64,000 bases of DNA from positions 57,530,552-57,594,551 of the forward strand of contig NC_092240.1 in assembly GCF_036320965.1 (NCBI RefSeq), in the 5' to 3' direction. Each line of letters begins with the position of its first letter. Position 1 is the stretch's first letter. Under the pieces are notes generated by a model. That model saw nothing but the letters and a program-made list of their open reading frames with translations. It was not told the DNA's origin and did not search any database. Positions 33,999 through 46,951 of this stretch are shown here, piece by piece. A program made the translations under genes and the position numbers. Source of the stretch: Panulirus ornatus. Taxonomy: Eukaryota > Arthropoda > Malacostraca > Decapoda > Palinuridae.

Positions 33999-35597
33999 TG
34001 GCTTCCATGGTTCCATCTGCTGCTAAGTCCACTCCCAGATATCTTAAACACTTCACTTCCTCCAGTTTTTCTCCATTCAAGCTTACATTCCAATTAACTA
34101 GTCCCTCAACCCTACTGAACCTAATAACCTTGTTCTTATTCACATTTACTCTTAACTTTCTTCTTTCACACACTTTTCCAAACTCAGTCACCAATATCTG
34201 GAGTTTCTCACATGAATCAGCCACAACAGATGTATCATCAGCAGACAACAACTGACTCACATCCCAGGCCCTCTCATCCACAACAAATTGCATACTCGCC
34301 CCTCCCTCCAAAGCTCTTGCATTTACCTCCCTAACCACCCCAACCATAAGCAAATCAAACAACCATGGGGACATCACACATCCCTGCTGCAGACCAACAT
34401 TCACCGGGAATCAATCACTCTCCTCTCTTCCTATTCGTACACATGCCTTATATCCTTGATAAAGACTCCACTGCTTCTAGCAACTTACCTCCCATATCAT
34501 ATACTCTTAAAACCTTCCACAAAGAATCTCTAGCAACCCTATCATATGCTTTCTCCGGGTTCATAAATGCTACATACAAATCTGAAGGTTTTTCTAAGTA
34601 TTTTTCACATACATTCTTCAAAGCAAACATCTGATCCACACATCCTCTACCACTTCTGAAACCACACTGCTCTTCCCTAATCTGATGCTCTGTACATGCC
34701 TTCACTCTCTCAATCTATTACCTTCCATATAATTTCTCAGGAATACACAACAAACTTATGCCTCTGTAATTTGAACACTCATCTTTATCCACTTTGCCTC
34801 TGTACAACAGCGCTATGCATGCATTCCGCCAATCCTCAGGCACTTCACCATGGTCCATACATACATTGGATATCCTTACAAACCAATCAACAGCACAGTC
34901 ACCCCCTTTGTAATAAATTCCACTACAATACCATCCAAACTTGCTGCCTTGCCAGATTTTATCTTCCTCAAAGCTTTCACTACCTCTTCTCTCTTTAGCA
35001 AAGCATTCTCCCTGACCCTCACACTTCGCACACCACCCTGATCAAAGCACCCTGTATCTGCCACTCTATCACCAAACTCACTCAACAAACCTTCAAAATA
35101 CTCACTCCATCTCCTTCTCACTTCATCAATACCTGTTCTTAACTCCTCACTTGCCCCCTTCACTGATGTTTCCATTTGTTCTCTTGTATTATGCATGTTA
35201 TTCACCTCCTTCTAAAACACTATACACTAATAATCACCCATCTCTTGCCATCCACTTTCATTTTTACTCACATCACTCTAAAATTCACTTTCTTACACTC
35301 TTTTACACATTATTACAATTCCTGCTTCAGTAGTAGTTCTATTCCTTCCTTAGCTCTTGTCCTCTCATGAACCCCTGACTTTACTCTGACATTTTCAAAC
35401 CATTCTTCCCCTTTACCCTTGAGCTTTGATTCAGTCATAGCCAGAACATCCACATTCCTTCCTCAAACTTACTACCTATCTCTCCTCTCTTCTCAACGTG
35501 GTTACATCCATACACATTTAGACACCTTAGCCTGGGTCTTTGAGGAGGATGAACACTCCCTGCTTGGCTCCTTTTATTCTGTTTTTTAGAAACTGAA
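33999..35597 (-). mobile_element. RTE-like family B copy B7, internally deleted, left arm of a head-to-head pair
   Basis: Minus strand starts (3' side) in the RT C-terminal region at NGTMEA (33999) and covers RT (SADDTSVVAD replacing FADD near 34240), GFRSGRGCVDQMFALKN near 34660 and part of the linker. It is then shortened directly to the N-terminal/endonuclease start (35210-35480) and 5' UTR (35480-35597). The 3' UTR and C-terminus are absent. At 35597 it joins B8 head to head. Confidence 0.76.
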
Positions 35598-37905
35598 ATA
35601 CAGTGAGGAAGTACCAGGAGAGATTGAGTGCAGAATGGCAAAAGGTGAGAGCAAATGACATGAGGGGAATGGGTGAGGAGTGGGATGTAGTTAGGGAAGC
35701 AGTGATGGCATGAGAAAGGTGAGAGGTGGGCAGATTAGAAAGGGTAGCGAGTGGAGGGATGGAGAAGTAAAGCTGTTATTGAAAGAAAAAGATAGGCATT
35801 TGGACGATACTTGCAAGGAAGGATTGCAATGACTAGTTGTATAAAAGAAAGTGGCAGGAGGTCAAGAGGAAGGTGCAAGGGTTGAAAAAGAGGGCAAATA
35901 AGGGCTGGGATGAGAGAGTATCATTAAACTTTAGGGAAAATACAAAAAAATTTTGGAAGGAGGTGAATAACATTCGTAAGACGAGAACAAATGGGAACAT
36001 ACTTGAAGGGGGAAAGGGAGGAAGTAATAACAAGTAGCGATGAAGTGAGAAGGAGACAGAGTGAGTATTTTGAAGGTTTACTGAATATGTTTCATGACAG
36101 AGTGGCAGATGTAGGGTGTTTTGGTCAGAGTGGTGTGTGAAAACAGAGGGTCAGAGATAATGGTTTGGTTAAGAAAGAAGAGATAGTGAAAGATTTGCGG
36201 AAGATAAAAGCCAGCAAGGCAGTGGGATTGTATGGTATTGCAGTAGAATTCATTTAGAAAGTGGGTGATGGTGTTGTTGATTGGCTGGTAAGGATATTCA
36301 ATGTACGTATACATCATGGTGAAGTGCCTGAGGATTGGCGGAATGCATGCATAGTGCCACTGTACAGAGGCAAAAGGGATAAAGGTGAGTGTTCAAACTA
36401 CAGAGGCATAAGTTTGTAGAGTACTTCTGGGAAAATATATGGGAGGGTACTGACTGAAAGGGTGAAGGGATGTACACAGCATCAGACTGGAGAAGAGCAG
36501 TGTGGTTTCAGAAGTAGTAGAGGACATGTGGATCAGGTGTCTGCTTTGAAGAATGTGTGTGAGAAATACTCAGAAAAACAGATGGATTTGTATGTAGCAT
36601 TTATAGATCTGGAGAAGGCATATGATGGGGTTGATAGAGATGCTTTGTGGAAGGTCTTAAATATGGTGGGGGAGGTAAGCTGCTAGAAGCAATGAAAAGT
36701 TTTTACTATGGAAGTAAGGAATGTGTAAGAGTAGGAAGAGAGGAAAGTGACTGGTTTCCAACAAAGGTTGGTCTGTGGAAGGGGTGCGTGATGTCCCCAT
36801 GGTTGTTTAATTTGTTTATATATAGGGTGGTTAGGGAGGTAAATGCAAGAGTTTTGGGGAGAGGGGAGAGTACGCAGTCTGTTGGAGAAGAGAGGGCCTG
36901 GGAAGTCAGTTGTTTTTCATCGATAATGCAGCTCAGATGGCTGATTTGAGTGAGAAACTACAGAAGCTGGTGACTGAGTTTGGAAAAGTGTGTGAAAGGA
37001 GAATGTTGAGAATAAGAGCAAGGTTACTAGGTCCAGTAGGGTTGAGGGACAAGTTAACTGGGGTTGGGGTGTAAGTTGAATGGAGAAAAATTGGAGGAAG
37101 TGGAGTGTTTTAGATATCTGGGACTGGACTTAGCAGCAAATGGAACTATGGAAGCATAAGTGAGCCACAGGGTGGGGGATTGGGCGAAGGTTTTGGAAGT
37201 GATGAAGAATGTGTGGAAAGAGAGAACGCTATTTCGGAGAGCAAAAATGGATATGTTTGAATGAATAGTAGTTCCAAAAATATTATATGTTTGCGTTGCA
37301 TGGGCTATAGATAGGGCCATACAGGGGGGGGGGGGGTAAATATTGGAAATGAAATGCTTGAGGACAATATGTGGTGTGAGGTGGTTCGATCGAGTAAGTA
37401 ATGAAAGTGTGAGATGTGTGGAAATAAAAAGAGTGTGGTTGAGAGAGCAGAAGAGGGTGTGTTGAAATGGTTTGGACATATGGAGAGAATGAGTGAGGAC
37501 AGGTTGAGAAAGAGGATATATGTGTCAGAGGTGGAGGGAACAAGGAGCAGCAGGAGGCCAAACTGTAGGTGGAAGCATGGGGGCAAAAAAGATTTTGAGC
37601 AATTGGGGCTTGAACATAAAAGAGGGTGAGAGGCATGCAAGGAATACAGTGAATTGGAACGATGTGGTATACCGGGGTCGACATGCTGTCAATGGACTAA
37701 ACCAGGGCATGCTAAATGTCTCTGGAGCCTAGATGTGGATAGGGAGCTGTGGTTTCAGTGCATTACACATGACAGCTAGAGACTGAGTGTGAATGAATGT
37801 GGCCTTTTTTGTCTGTCTTCCTGGTGCTACCCTGCTGAAGCAGGGGGTAATGATGCTGCTTCCTGTCTGGCAGGGTAGTGCCATGAATGGATGAAGGCAA
37901 GCATA
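35598..37905 (+). mobile_element. RTE-like family B copy B8, 5' truncated, right arm
   Basis: Begins gtgaggaagtaccaggagag in the linker after the endonuclease. RT (CGFRSSRGHVDQVSALKNVC near 36500; the catalytic block near 36910 is damaged), the C-terminal region (a G run at 37326-37337 interrupts it) and an older-type 3' UTR to about 37905 follow. Many stops. Confidence 0.8.
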
Positions 37906-38269
37906 TACATTTAAGATATGTGAGATCAGTGTGTAGTGTGGTGGTTGAGAGATCGGCTTTGAAGCTATGCTGTGTAGGTGAGAGTAGGATGTTTTGTTTC
38001 ATTTCATTGTGTGTTAAAACTTTTCAGCGAGTCTGAATAATGAGGGTAAAAGTGATGTATGGCAGTACAATGAGGGGGAGTTGAGTGGTTTGACAGGTTT
38101 TAGGAGTGGTATTATGTTTGCAAGTTTCAAGATTTTAGGGATTTTGTTGTGTACCTAGGAGTAACTGAAGATATTTGCTAGTGCTTGGACTTCAAATGGG
38201 CCATAGTGTTTTAAGTGAAAGTTCAGTATGTTGTCAGGCCTATTGCAGGAATTTTCTCTTAGATACCAA
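37906..38269. other. Intronic sequence
   Basis: GT-rich on the plus strand, no recognised element. Confidence 0.35.
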
Positions 38270-38685
38270 TATGGCACAGTTAGATCATTCTCCAATCAAG
38301 GCTATCTCAGGCAAAAGAAAAAAAGAAAGTAAAAATTTAACAGGGCTCCACATGTGTTTGTAGACCTGATTCTTAAAGGAAGAAGGGTTATCTGAAGAGG
38401 GAATGACTAAGGTAGGAGGAGCATTCCACAGCTTAACTGTTCAACGGGAAAAAGGCATCACACCAATCAATCCATGTGTGGTTGGTCTCCACACAGGAAC
38501 TGAGGGAAGCAGCAGCCAAATGAGTGACATGGGACCAAACCTTAAGGGTGGGGACACATGCAGACAGCTCATGAGAACAATAGCCAAAATAGTATCCAGT
38601 GAATAGAATGAAAGAAGTAAAATCATAGAACATGAAATGGGAAGGTTGAGGAGGTGACGCCAGGAAAACCAATGAGAAAGAATAC
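38270..38685 (-). mobile_element. Jockey-type LINE fragment J5 (RT C-terminal tail)
   Basis: Minus strand gives FTGYYFGYCSHELSACVPTL, SSCVETNHTWIDWCDAFFP, then LTVKLWNAPPTLVIPSSDN and FKNQVYKHMW. The YYFG-CS-EL and LWN-x-P-x-x-V blocks match the C-terminal ends of Jockey-type LINE proteins. It abuts the 5' end of B9. Confidence 0.62.
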
Positions 38686-40990
38686 TTCCCACGTATTCCC
38701 CATGTGTAGTAGAAGGCAACTAAAGGGGGCTGAGGAGGGGGGCTGGAAACTCTCCCCTCCTTGAATTTCAATTTCTAAAAAGGGAAACAGAAGAAGAAGT
38801 CAAGCAGGGAGTGCTCATCCTCTTCAAAGGCTCAGATTTGGGTGTCTGAATGTGTGTGAATGTAACCAAGATGAAAAGAAAGGAGAGATAAGTAGTATGT
38901 TTGAGGAAAGAAACCTGGATGTTCTGGCTCTGAGTGAAACAAAGCTGAAGGGTAAAGGGGAAGAGTGGTTTGGGAAAGTCTTGGGAGTAAAGTCAGGGGT
39001 TGGTGAGAGGACAAGAGCAAAGGAAGGATTAGCAATATTCCTGAAGCAGGAGTTGTGGGAGTATGTGACAGAGTGTAAGAAAGTAAATTCTAGACTGATG
39101 TGGGTAAAACTGACAGTGGATGGAGAGATGGGTGATTATTGGTGCTTATACACCTGGTCATGAGAAGAAAGATCATGAGGCAAGTGTTCTGGGAGCAGCT
39201 GAGTGAGTGCGTCAGCAGCTTTGATGCACAAGACTGGGTTTTAGAGATGGGTGATTTAAATGCAAAGGTAAGTAATGTGGCAGTTGAGGATATACCTGGT
39301 GTATATGGGGTGTTCAGTGTTGTAAATGGGAATGATGAAGAGCTTGTGGATTTGTGTGCTGAAAAATGACTGGTGATTGGGAAAACCTGGTTTAAAAAGA
39401 TAGATATATATAAGTATACGTATGTGAGTAGAAGAGATAGTCAAAGGGCATTATTGGATTACATCTTAATTGATAGGCGTGTAAAAGAGGGACTTTTGGA
39501 TGTTAATGTGCTGAGAATGGGCAGCTGGAGGGATGTCTGATCACTATCCTGTGGAAGCGAAGGTTTGAAGAGGTTTTCAAAAGAGAGAATGTTGGGGAGA
39601 AAAGAGAGGTAAGAGTAAGTGAGCTTAGAAAGGAGACTTGTGTGAGGAAATACCCAGAGAGATTGAGTGTAGAATGGCAAAAGATGAGAGTAAATGATGA
39701 GAGGGGAGTGGGTGAGAAATGGGATGTATTTAGGGAAGCAGAAATGGCCTGTGTAAAAGATGCATGTGGCATGAGAAAGGTGGGAGATAGGCAGATTAGA
39801 AAGGTTTCTTGTTAGTAAAAGAGAAAAGTGGGGCATTTGGACAATATTTGCAAGGAAGGAGTGCAAATGACTGGGAGATGTATAAAAGAAAGCAGCAGGA
39901 GGTCAAGAAAAAGGTGCAAGGGTTGAAAAAGAGGGCAAATAAGAGTAGGGGTGAGAGAGTCTCATTAAACCTTAGGGAGAATAAAAAGATGTTTTGGAAG
40001 GAGGTAAATAATGTGTGTAAGACAAGAAAACAAATGGGAACATCAGTGAGGGGGGAAAGTAATAACAAGTAGTAATGAAGTGAGGAGATGGAGTGAGTAT
40101 TTTGAAGGTTTCTTGAATGTGTTTGATGACAGAATGGCAGATACAGGGTAATAAAGTAAGAAGGAGATGGAGTGAATATTCTTAAGGTTTCTTGAATGTG
40201 ACTGATGACAGAGTGGCAGATACAGGGTGTTTTGGTAGTAATGAAGTGAGAAGGAAATGGAGTGAGTATTCTGAGAGTCTACTGAATGTGTTTGATGAGA
40301 GAGTAGCAGATACAGGGTATTTTGGTCGGGGCATTGTGTGAAGTGAAAGGGTCAGGGAGAATGGTTAGGTTAAGAGAGAAGAGGTAGTGAAAACTTTGTG
40401 GAAGATGAAATCTGGCAAGGTAGTGGGTTTGGATGGTATTGCAGTGGAATTTATAAAAAAAAAGGGGTGACTGTGTTGTTAATTGTTTCAATGTATGTAT
40501 GGACCATGGTGAAGTGCCTGAGGATTGGTGGAATGCATGCATAGTGCTATTGTACAAAGGCAAATGGTATAAAGATGAGTGCTCAAACTACAGAGGCGTC
40601 TGTTGAGTATTCCTGGGAAATTATATGGGAGGGTGTTGATGGAGAGGGTGAAGGCATGTACAGAGCACCAGACGGGAAGAGCAGTATGGTTTCAGAGGTG
40701 ATTTAGGATGTGTGGATCAAGTGTTTGCTTTGAAGAATGTATGAGAGAAATACTTCGAAAACAGATGGATATGTATGTAGCATTCATGGATCTGGAGAAG
40801 GCATGTGATAGGGTTGAGAGAGACGCTTTTGGAAGGTCTTAATAGTATATGTGGTGGATGGGCCATTCTTTGTTTGTTTTTCTGGTGCTTATGTATATAC
40901 ATGTGTATATGAGTGGATGGGCCATTCTTTGTTTGTTTTTCTGGTGCTATCTCGCTCATGTGGGAAACAGAGATTAAGTATAATACAAAA
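38686..40990 (+). mobile_element. RTE-like family B copy B9, 5' UTR to 3' end with deletions
   Basis: Starts with the 5' UTR block gaatacttcccacgtattcc. The protein start (FEERNLDVLALSETKLKGKG near 38910), endonuclease (GDLNAKVSNVAVEDIPGVYG near 39250), linker and a fragment of RT (to about 40840) follow, then it jumps to the 3' end (40850-40990) with a duplicated GGATGGGCCATTCTTTGTTT. The RT catalytic core and C-terminal domain are deleted. Many stops. Confidence 0.8.
40070..40322 (+). repeat. Tandem triplication of an 80-90 bp segment inside B9
   Basis: Three consecutive diverged copies of the stretch that starts near gtaatgaagtgag, contains ggagatggagtgagtatt and ends ggcagatacagggt. The segment is single-copy in other family members (e.g. 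55478-55558). Confidence 0.75.
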
Positions 40991-40999
40991 ATAATAATA

Positions 41000-42060
41000 A
41001 TAGTCAATAGAGAAGTAGAGAATGAGCAATCCCATATGTGGGAACAGTATTCTATATCTGGGTGAATAAAACCCATGTAGATATGAAATAGATGCTCACA
41101 TGTTAAACAATTATGGCACTTCTATGACACTCCCAGCTTTTAGGAAACAGACTTTGTGATGTTGATTACGAGGGGCTTCTAAGAGAAAATGCTTATCATT
41201 AGAGGGTTAATTTGGGGTGGGTTGAAACTGAACAGAAGAAAACAAATGATTCTTAGAAAAAGATATATATAGGAAGAAACTGCATTTTAGCAATATCAAA
41301 TTCACAAGGTTACTGCTTCCCAATTCTAAAATACTGCATAAGTTCATATTGAGAGAGGAAACATGATCTGTGAAAAAGATAGGACTGGAGGATAAGTGAG
41401 ATGGAGTATGCAGAGTGGTTTCATTGGCATATGAGTGAACAAGGGTACTTGTTCAAGAGAGAAGAAAGAGAGTAGCCAATAGAACAGTAGCCTGCTGAAC
41501 ATTACGGTTAACAAGACAGGAGGAGGTACTATGCCTAAGAAAACATAAAAAAGCAGTGAAACCAAAGGAGTGAGTGTCCAAACAAAATGACTGGAGGGTG
41601 TTAGTTTGATTCATATATGTCCAGGGTAAAAAGAGTGACTGAAGACTTCATAGGACATACAGACATTCTGATCTTGGTGAGCCATTGTTCTAACGGCGTT
41701 ATGTAGTGCTGCATGTCTGATGTTGCTCCTGTGGTGTCACGGTGTTGTGATGTGACTGTGAAATTGTCTGCATATGAGAAGGCCTTCATGATGAAGTTTC
41801 CTTAAGGTAATGGTAGGTCATATTGGAAGAGAATGAAGAGGGATGGAAAAAGAACTGCACCTTGGGGAACTCCACTGTAGAAATTTAAGTGTTTTAGGGG
41901 TGAAGCTATTGTGAATGAATCACCCATCACAGCCATCTATGAAACTGGTAAAACACTTGTGGAGGATGAAATCAATTATTTTTTGTGAGAGGACTTATCG
42001 GAAGACACTACCAAATGCTTTGTTGATGTGGTTGGTTGAAACCACCTAGGATACAATTCT
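41000..42060 (-). mobile_element. Decayed LINE RT fragments J6 (Jockey-type)
   Basis: Minus-strand translation gives, from the 5' side, HINKAFGSVFR (DxSKAFDxV-type block near 42030), a degraded V-P-Q-G block (near 41870), KAFSYADNFTVTSQHRDTTG (the YADD-type catalytic motif with the last D changed to N, near 41780) and LEQWLTKIRMSV. Further on, GFIHPDIEYCSHIWDCS near 41060 is an RT thumb motif that may belong to a second copy. Confidence 0.6.
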
Positions 42061-42249
42061 TTTTCAAAAATTAAACTTAAGACTTTTCTTTCCATCAGGT
42101 TTCCTCACATGCAACACTCTCATTATCATCCTCAGGTGCTCTCTACATGGTAGTTGTCTTCATACACCTCCTTTGACTTTCTCAACATGGTGGCCTTTAG
42201 GTTTCGTAATATATCATTCAGTGGCGACCGTATGGCTCAAGTGGAGCGA

Positions 42250-45200
42250 TTCTCGTGGTTTGCCATTTCCTGAGCTAGTGAGATAGGACCAGGAGCAAAC
42301 AAAGAAATGACCTCAGTTGCTAACATCCAATCTTTAGCTGTCATGTATAATGCACCAAAACTAGATCCCCCTATCCTTTCTGTGGTTGCCTCCAACAACT
42401 TCACATGTCCTTGTTCATCCTACAGAAAGCATGTCATCCCCTACACACCTCACACCCTACTGCATGTTCAGGCACTGAGCCTTCAAAGCATCTTTCACTA
42501 TGTCCTTCTACCTCCTTACTAGTTCCACCTTCACCTAATTCTTTCCACTTCTGACAAGTATGCCCTTTTAATAATCCTTCAGAGAAACATCTTTTGTCAA
42601 CATACGAGGCAAGTGGTGACTGCAACATGCTAGCCCTGCCACCATGGCAAAATCTTGTTATAGGTACTTGGCAGGTAGTTACCCTATCATTTCTTATTCA
42701 ATCAACCCTCCTCACACCTCACTAGTTTCCTCAAGCATTTTATTTCCAACACATGTACCCTCATCTTTACATTTTTGTATAATGCCCATGTCTTGCAACC
42801 ACATAGCATGGATGGAAATTCTATACAATCGAACATATCCATCTTTGCCTTTAAAGACTGACCTTTCAGTGTACCTATGAACTTTGACCCTTATCCATCC
42901 TATGATCCACTTTTAGTTCTATCATATCATTTCCTGACATATCCATTCTGTGTCTCTATATCTTTGAAGCCTGTTTCCTCCTGTAACCCCCTCATGGGGG
43001 TGGCTACAGCAATGGAGTCTCCATAACCAATAACCTCTAGTGCTGCTTCTTGGCTTTTAGTGCCTCATCCTTAATAAGTCACTGGTAGAAGTTAACTCTA
43101 GCATATTTGCAGAAGCTTCTACTTAATGTTCCTAAAGACTGCTTCTACCTAATGCTCCTGCCTAACATTCCTACCTACTACTTTACTTAATAATTCTACC
43201 TAATGCTAATGCCTAAACGTTCCTACTCATGACTTCTACCTAACATTTCTACCTCATGCTTCTGCATAAATGTTCCTACCTACTACTTTTATCAATTACT
43301 CTTACCATTTTGCCACAAGACAGGGTTAGCACATAGTGCTCACCACAAGATCTAGAGTTAGGAAGAAGGAGCTTTGTGAGTTAAAGGTTGTCAAGTGTTA
43401 TGTGTGATACGGAGAGATTGTATGTTTACGGACAGAATGCCAGTAGTCTACGTGTGGGAGAGGCAGAAAAGAAAGACAGCTACTGGGTTACAAGAGTGCA
43501 ACTTAACTACTGAAGTGCTGACTCACTAAAAAACAGCAATAACCCTCCTGATACCCAGGTGGGTTGTACGAATCATTGGCTGCTTACTAGCTATTGCCTA
43601 TATATTCATTCCCAGGTTAATAAAGCACTCCACTTCCTCCATGTTCTCTCCATTCAAACTCACACTCTAAATAACCTTCTCTTTTCACTGCTAAACCTAA
43701 TGTACATGCTTCTATTCATATTGACTCTCAATGTTTTCCACACAAACACTCTACAGTTTCTCATTCAGATCTGCCACCAACACTGTATCATCAACAAAAA
43801 ACAAATAACTCACCTCCTAGGCACCCCTTGACCCTAACAGTGCATACCAACTCCTCTCTCCAAGATCCTTCTGTTCACCTTCCTCATCAACCCATTCATA
43901 AAGAAATCAAAATGTGACGGTGACATCATATGCCCATGCTGCAGACCCACCCTCACCTAGAAGCACTCACCCTCTTCCCTACCTACTTACACATTTGCCT
44001 TGCTCTCCTGAAAAAACTCTTCATTGCTTCTCAGAGCTTTCTTCCCACACCGTCTATTTGGAACACCCTTCACATAGAATCTCTATCAATCCTATCATAT
44101 GCCTCACTCCATATCCATAAACATTGCATAGATGTCCTTCTGTATCTCTTCTAAGTATTTCTCATACAAATCTTTTAAAGCAAATGCTTGATCCACATAT
44201 CCTCTATCACTCCTGAACCCACAATCTTCCTCCCCAGTCTGAAAATCTGTACATGCAACCACCCTATCAATCACCACTCGCCTATACAACTTACCAGCGA
44301 CATGCAACAAACTAGTACCATCAAATTCAAACATTCACTTTTGTCCCACTTGCCTTCATATAATGGCACTGTACAGGCATTCTGTCAAACCTCAGGCACC
44401 TTACCATAAGCCATACATACACTGGAAATCCTATATAACCAAACAACACAATCACCCCTTTTCTAAAGAAATTCAACTACAACACCATCCACTCCAGCTG
44501 CAAAGCTTCCACCACCTCTTTTCTTATGCTCAAAATACTCTCCATGACTTTTTCACTAACCATATATCCACGTCCAAAACATTCCACATCTGCTGTCCAA
44601 TCATCAAACACTTTTAACAACACTTCAAACAGCCAATCCATCTCCTCTTCACCTCATTTCTGCCTGTTACCACTTCCCTATTTGCCTTCTTCACTGATCT
44701 CATATTTCTTGTTTTTATCACACTAGTGACCTCCTTCCAAAGCATTTTCTTATTCTTCCTGAAGTTTGCTAATACTCACTCACTCCAACTCTCATTCACC
44801 CTCTTTCTCAACCCCTGTGCCTTACCCTTGACCTCTTGCTATTTTTTCTTGTACATCTCCCAATCATGTTTACTTCTTCCTCGCAAATAATACTCATACA
44901 CCTCTCTTTTCTCTTTCACTAGCAATTTCACTTCCTCAACCCATCACTCACTACTCTTTCTCACCTGTTTAGCAATTCCACTTCCTCACCCCATCACTCA
45001 CTACTATTTCTCACCTGTCTGTCCCCACCTTCTGCATGCTATAAACTTCACTTATACATGTAAGCATAGCTTCCCTGATACCTCCCATTCCTCTTCCACC
45101 CCCCTAGCTACATTTGCTATCACATTCTCCCATTTCTATGCTCAATTGGTCCTGATACTTCTCCTCACAAGCCTCTTTTCTAAGCACACTCACTTTCACA

Positions 45201-46125
45201 GCCCTATTCCCACCCATATCATTTCCACTTTTCCTAAAGCCTCAAATAAATATTCATCCTTAACTCCACTACGTAATGACTGAACACCAGCTGCCCCTCT
45301 CATTTCATTCAAATTCAAGAGTCACCCCTTTGCACACCTATTAACAAGTATGTAATTCAATGATGCCCCTTTTACATCTTTCTTACATAATCATGCATAC
45401 TTATATATGTCCTTTCTAAACCTAGTATTCCCACTCACCAGACCTCGTTCAGCACAACTCCACAAGCTGTTAACCATTCTTATTCACAACACCAGGTACC
45501 CTATGCCACACAGTTATACCCTTAACTGCCGAATTATCCACTCTCACATTCTAATCACCCATTCCTAACACTTGCATCAAAGCTGCTGACACACTCCCTC
45601 TGTTCCTCTCAAAACATTCATCTCTCTTCTTTAGTTCTTTCATTTCCAGCTGCATAAGCACAAACAATCACCTACCTCTTGTACTCCTTTCATTTTCACC
45701 CGCATCATTCTGAGGCTCACTTCTTTACACTCTTTCACTCCCATACTTCCTCCTTCTGCAGCAGTGCTACCCCTTCCTTAGCTCTCACTTTCACACTAAC
45801 CCCTGACTTCACATGAGACATTCACATACAGTTCTTCCCCTTTCCCTTTTACTTTGTTTTGCTCAGAGCTAGAACATTCAATTTCCTCTCCTCAAACATA
45901 TCACTCTCTCTCCCTTCTTTTCACAAACTTTTCAGTCACTCCTGTCTAAGCCTTAGAGGACGATGAGCACTCTTTGCTTGGCTTTTTCTTATGCTCTAAC
46001 TTTTAGAAATCAAAAATAAAAGGAGAGGAGGGTTTCCAGCTCCTGGCTCCCACCCCCTTGAGACACATTCTACGACACACAGGAAAGACCAGGGTAGTAT
46101 TCTTTCTCCCCTTTCCCCATATATA
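42250..46125 (-). mobile_element. RTE-like family B copy B10, very old, interrupted
   Basis: Minus strand from 3' UTR remnants (42250-42430) through the C-terminal region (42430-42960), then after an inserted repeat (42965-43575) RT (GEEDCGFRSDRGYVDQAFAL near 44220), linker, endonuclease remnants and a recognisable 5' UTR (45940-46125). No frame longer than about 90 codons. It is the most diverged near-complete member in the window. Confidence 0.75.
42965..43575. repeat. Inserted repeat with imperfect short-period array
   Basis: Sequence foreign to the RTE-like element, inserted in B10. Its core (about 43120-43310) is a degenerate tandem array of words such as ttctacctaatgctcctgcc and cctaacattcctacctacta. 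It is followed by a non-repetitive part ending near gatacccaggtgggttgtac. No coding potential. Confidence 0.6.
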
Positions 46126-46142
46126 TTCCCAAAAAAATTTCT

Positions 46143-46262
46143 CAGTTCACCCTATTTCAACATCTCATCTGCTAAAATCAATCAGCTCACCCTCTTTCAA
46201 CATCTCACCTGCTAAAATCAATCAGTTCACCCTCTTTCAACATCTCATCTGCTAAAATCAAT
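46143..46262. repeat. 40-bp minisatellite, three units
   Basis: Units start at 46143, 46183 and 46223, each cagttcaccctctttcaaca then tctcatctgctaaaatcaat with one to three substitutions. The array lies 63 bp inside the intron from exon B's splice donor. Confidence 0.9.
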
Positions 46263-46325
46263 TAGTCTTTGAAACATTCCAATGTATAAAGTCATGTCCT
46301 TAACATTTCTTTAATACCTACTAAC

Positions 46326-46470
46326 CAATGAACACAGATGTGGTGAGGAGGGCTTGCTTCCATTCTGAGAGATGCCAATCACAGTGCAGTGCTGGGCCTA
46401 GTATAGCCAGTATCATCATTTCCATTGAGTCTGCCATCCAACACAATCCAGTAATTAGTGAGAGCTTTAC
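46326..46470 (-). CDS. SVOP: SVOP-like transporter, exon B (TM1 and start of TM2)
   Basis: 145 nt, 48 codons plus one base. It is bounded by a pyrimidine-rich acceptor (CCTTTCCAG|GTAAAG, AG at 46472-46471) and a donor ATTG|GTTAGT. It encodes TM1 with the SVOP signature [19 protein letters not shown], then a lumenal [19 protein letters not shown] stretch leading into TM2. The WMADSMEMM block with acidic residues inside the helix is typical of the SVOP/SV2 branch of the major facilitator superfamily, which are vesicle-membrane transporters of neurons and endocrine cells. The single trailing G is completed by GA at the start of exon C to give Gly in VFIGMM. The upstream intron is 17.5 kb and the downstream one 15.8 kb. 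Confidence 0.9.
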
Positions 46471-46940
46471 CTGGAAAGGATGTAAATAAATAAATCCATG
46501 TGAGTGTGCAGCCAAAATGTAATTACAAGCTACAAAACATTAAAATGCTCCTTAAAAAGGCTTTGAAAAAACACTTTGATACAGTAGATATAATTTTCAA
46601 CATTTGCTAGAGTATTTTGATTCCTACATTGGTCTTAAGCCAACAAGGATTGTTCTTAATCTGAGAAACATCTTAAGAAAATATTTTCAGGCCAGCCAAC
46701 TCCCATGCAGTACTCAGGAAAATTCCATAGTCTTTATCATACAAGTGTTAACCAGGGATGGGCTGAGCAGTTGGGCAATCAGGAATAGACTGACAGTCCA
46801 GGCCATCAGAAGAGCCCAAACTGAGTCAGCATGAGAAAAGTGACTAAAATCAGGGGGCCCAAAACCCCCCTATTCACCCGAGGGACCAAGTCTGCTCCTG
46901 GTGTCAACATAAACATTAACGACCAGAATTATCATTACTT
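46471..46940. other. Intronic sequence upstream of exon B
   Basis: Single-copy in this window; a 76-codon plus-strand frame has no recognisable similarity. Confidence 0.45.
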
Positions 46941-46951
46941 TCATTCTAAAT
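46941..46951 (+). repeat. Target-site duplication of A10, left copy (TCATTCTAAAT)
   Basis: The same 11-mer recurs at 48671-48681 just after the element's tail. Confidence 0.88.
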
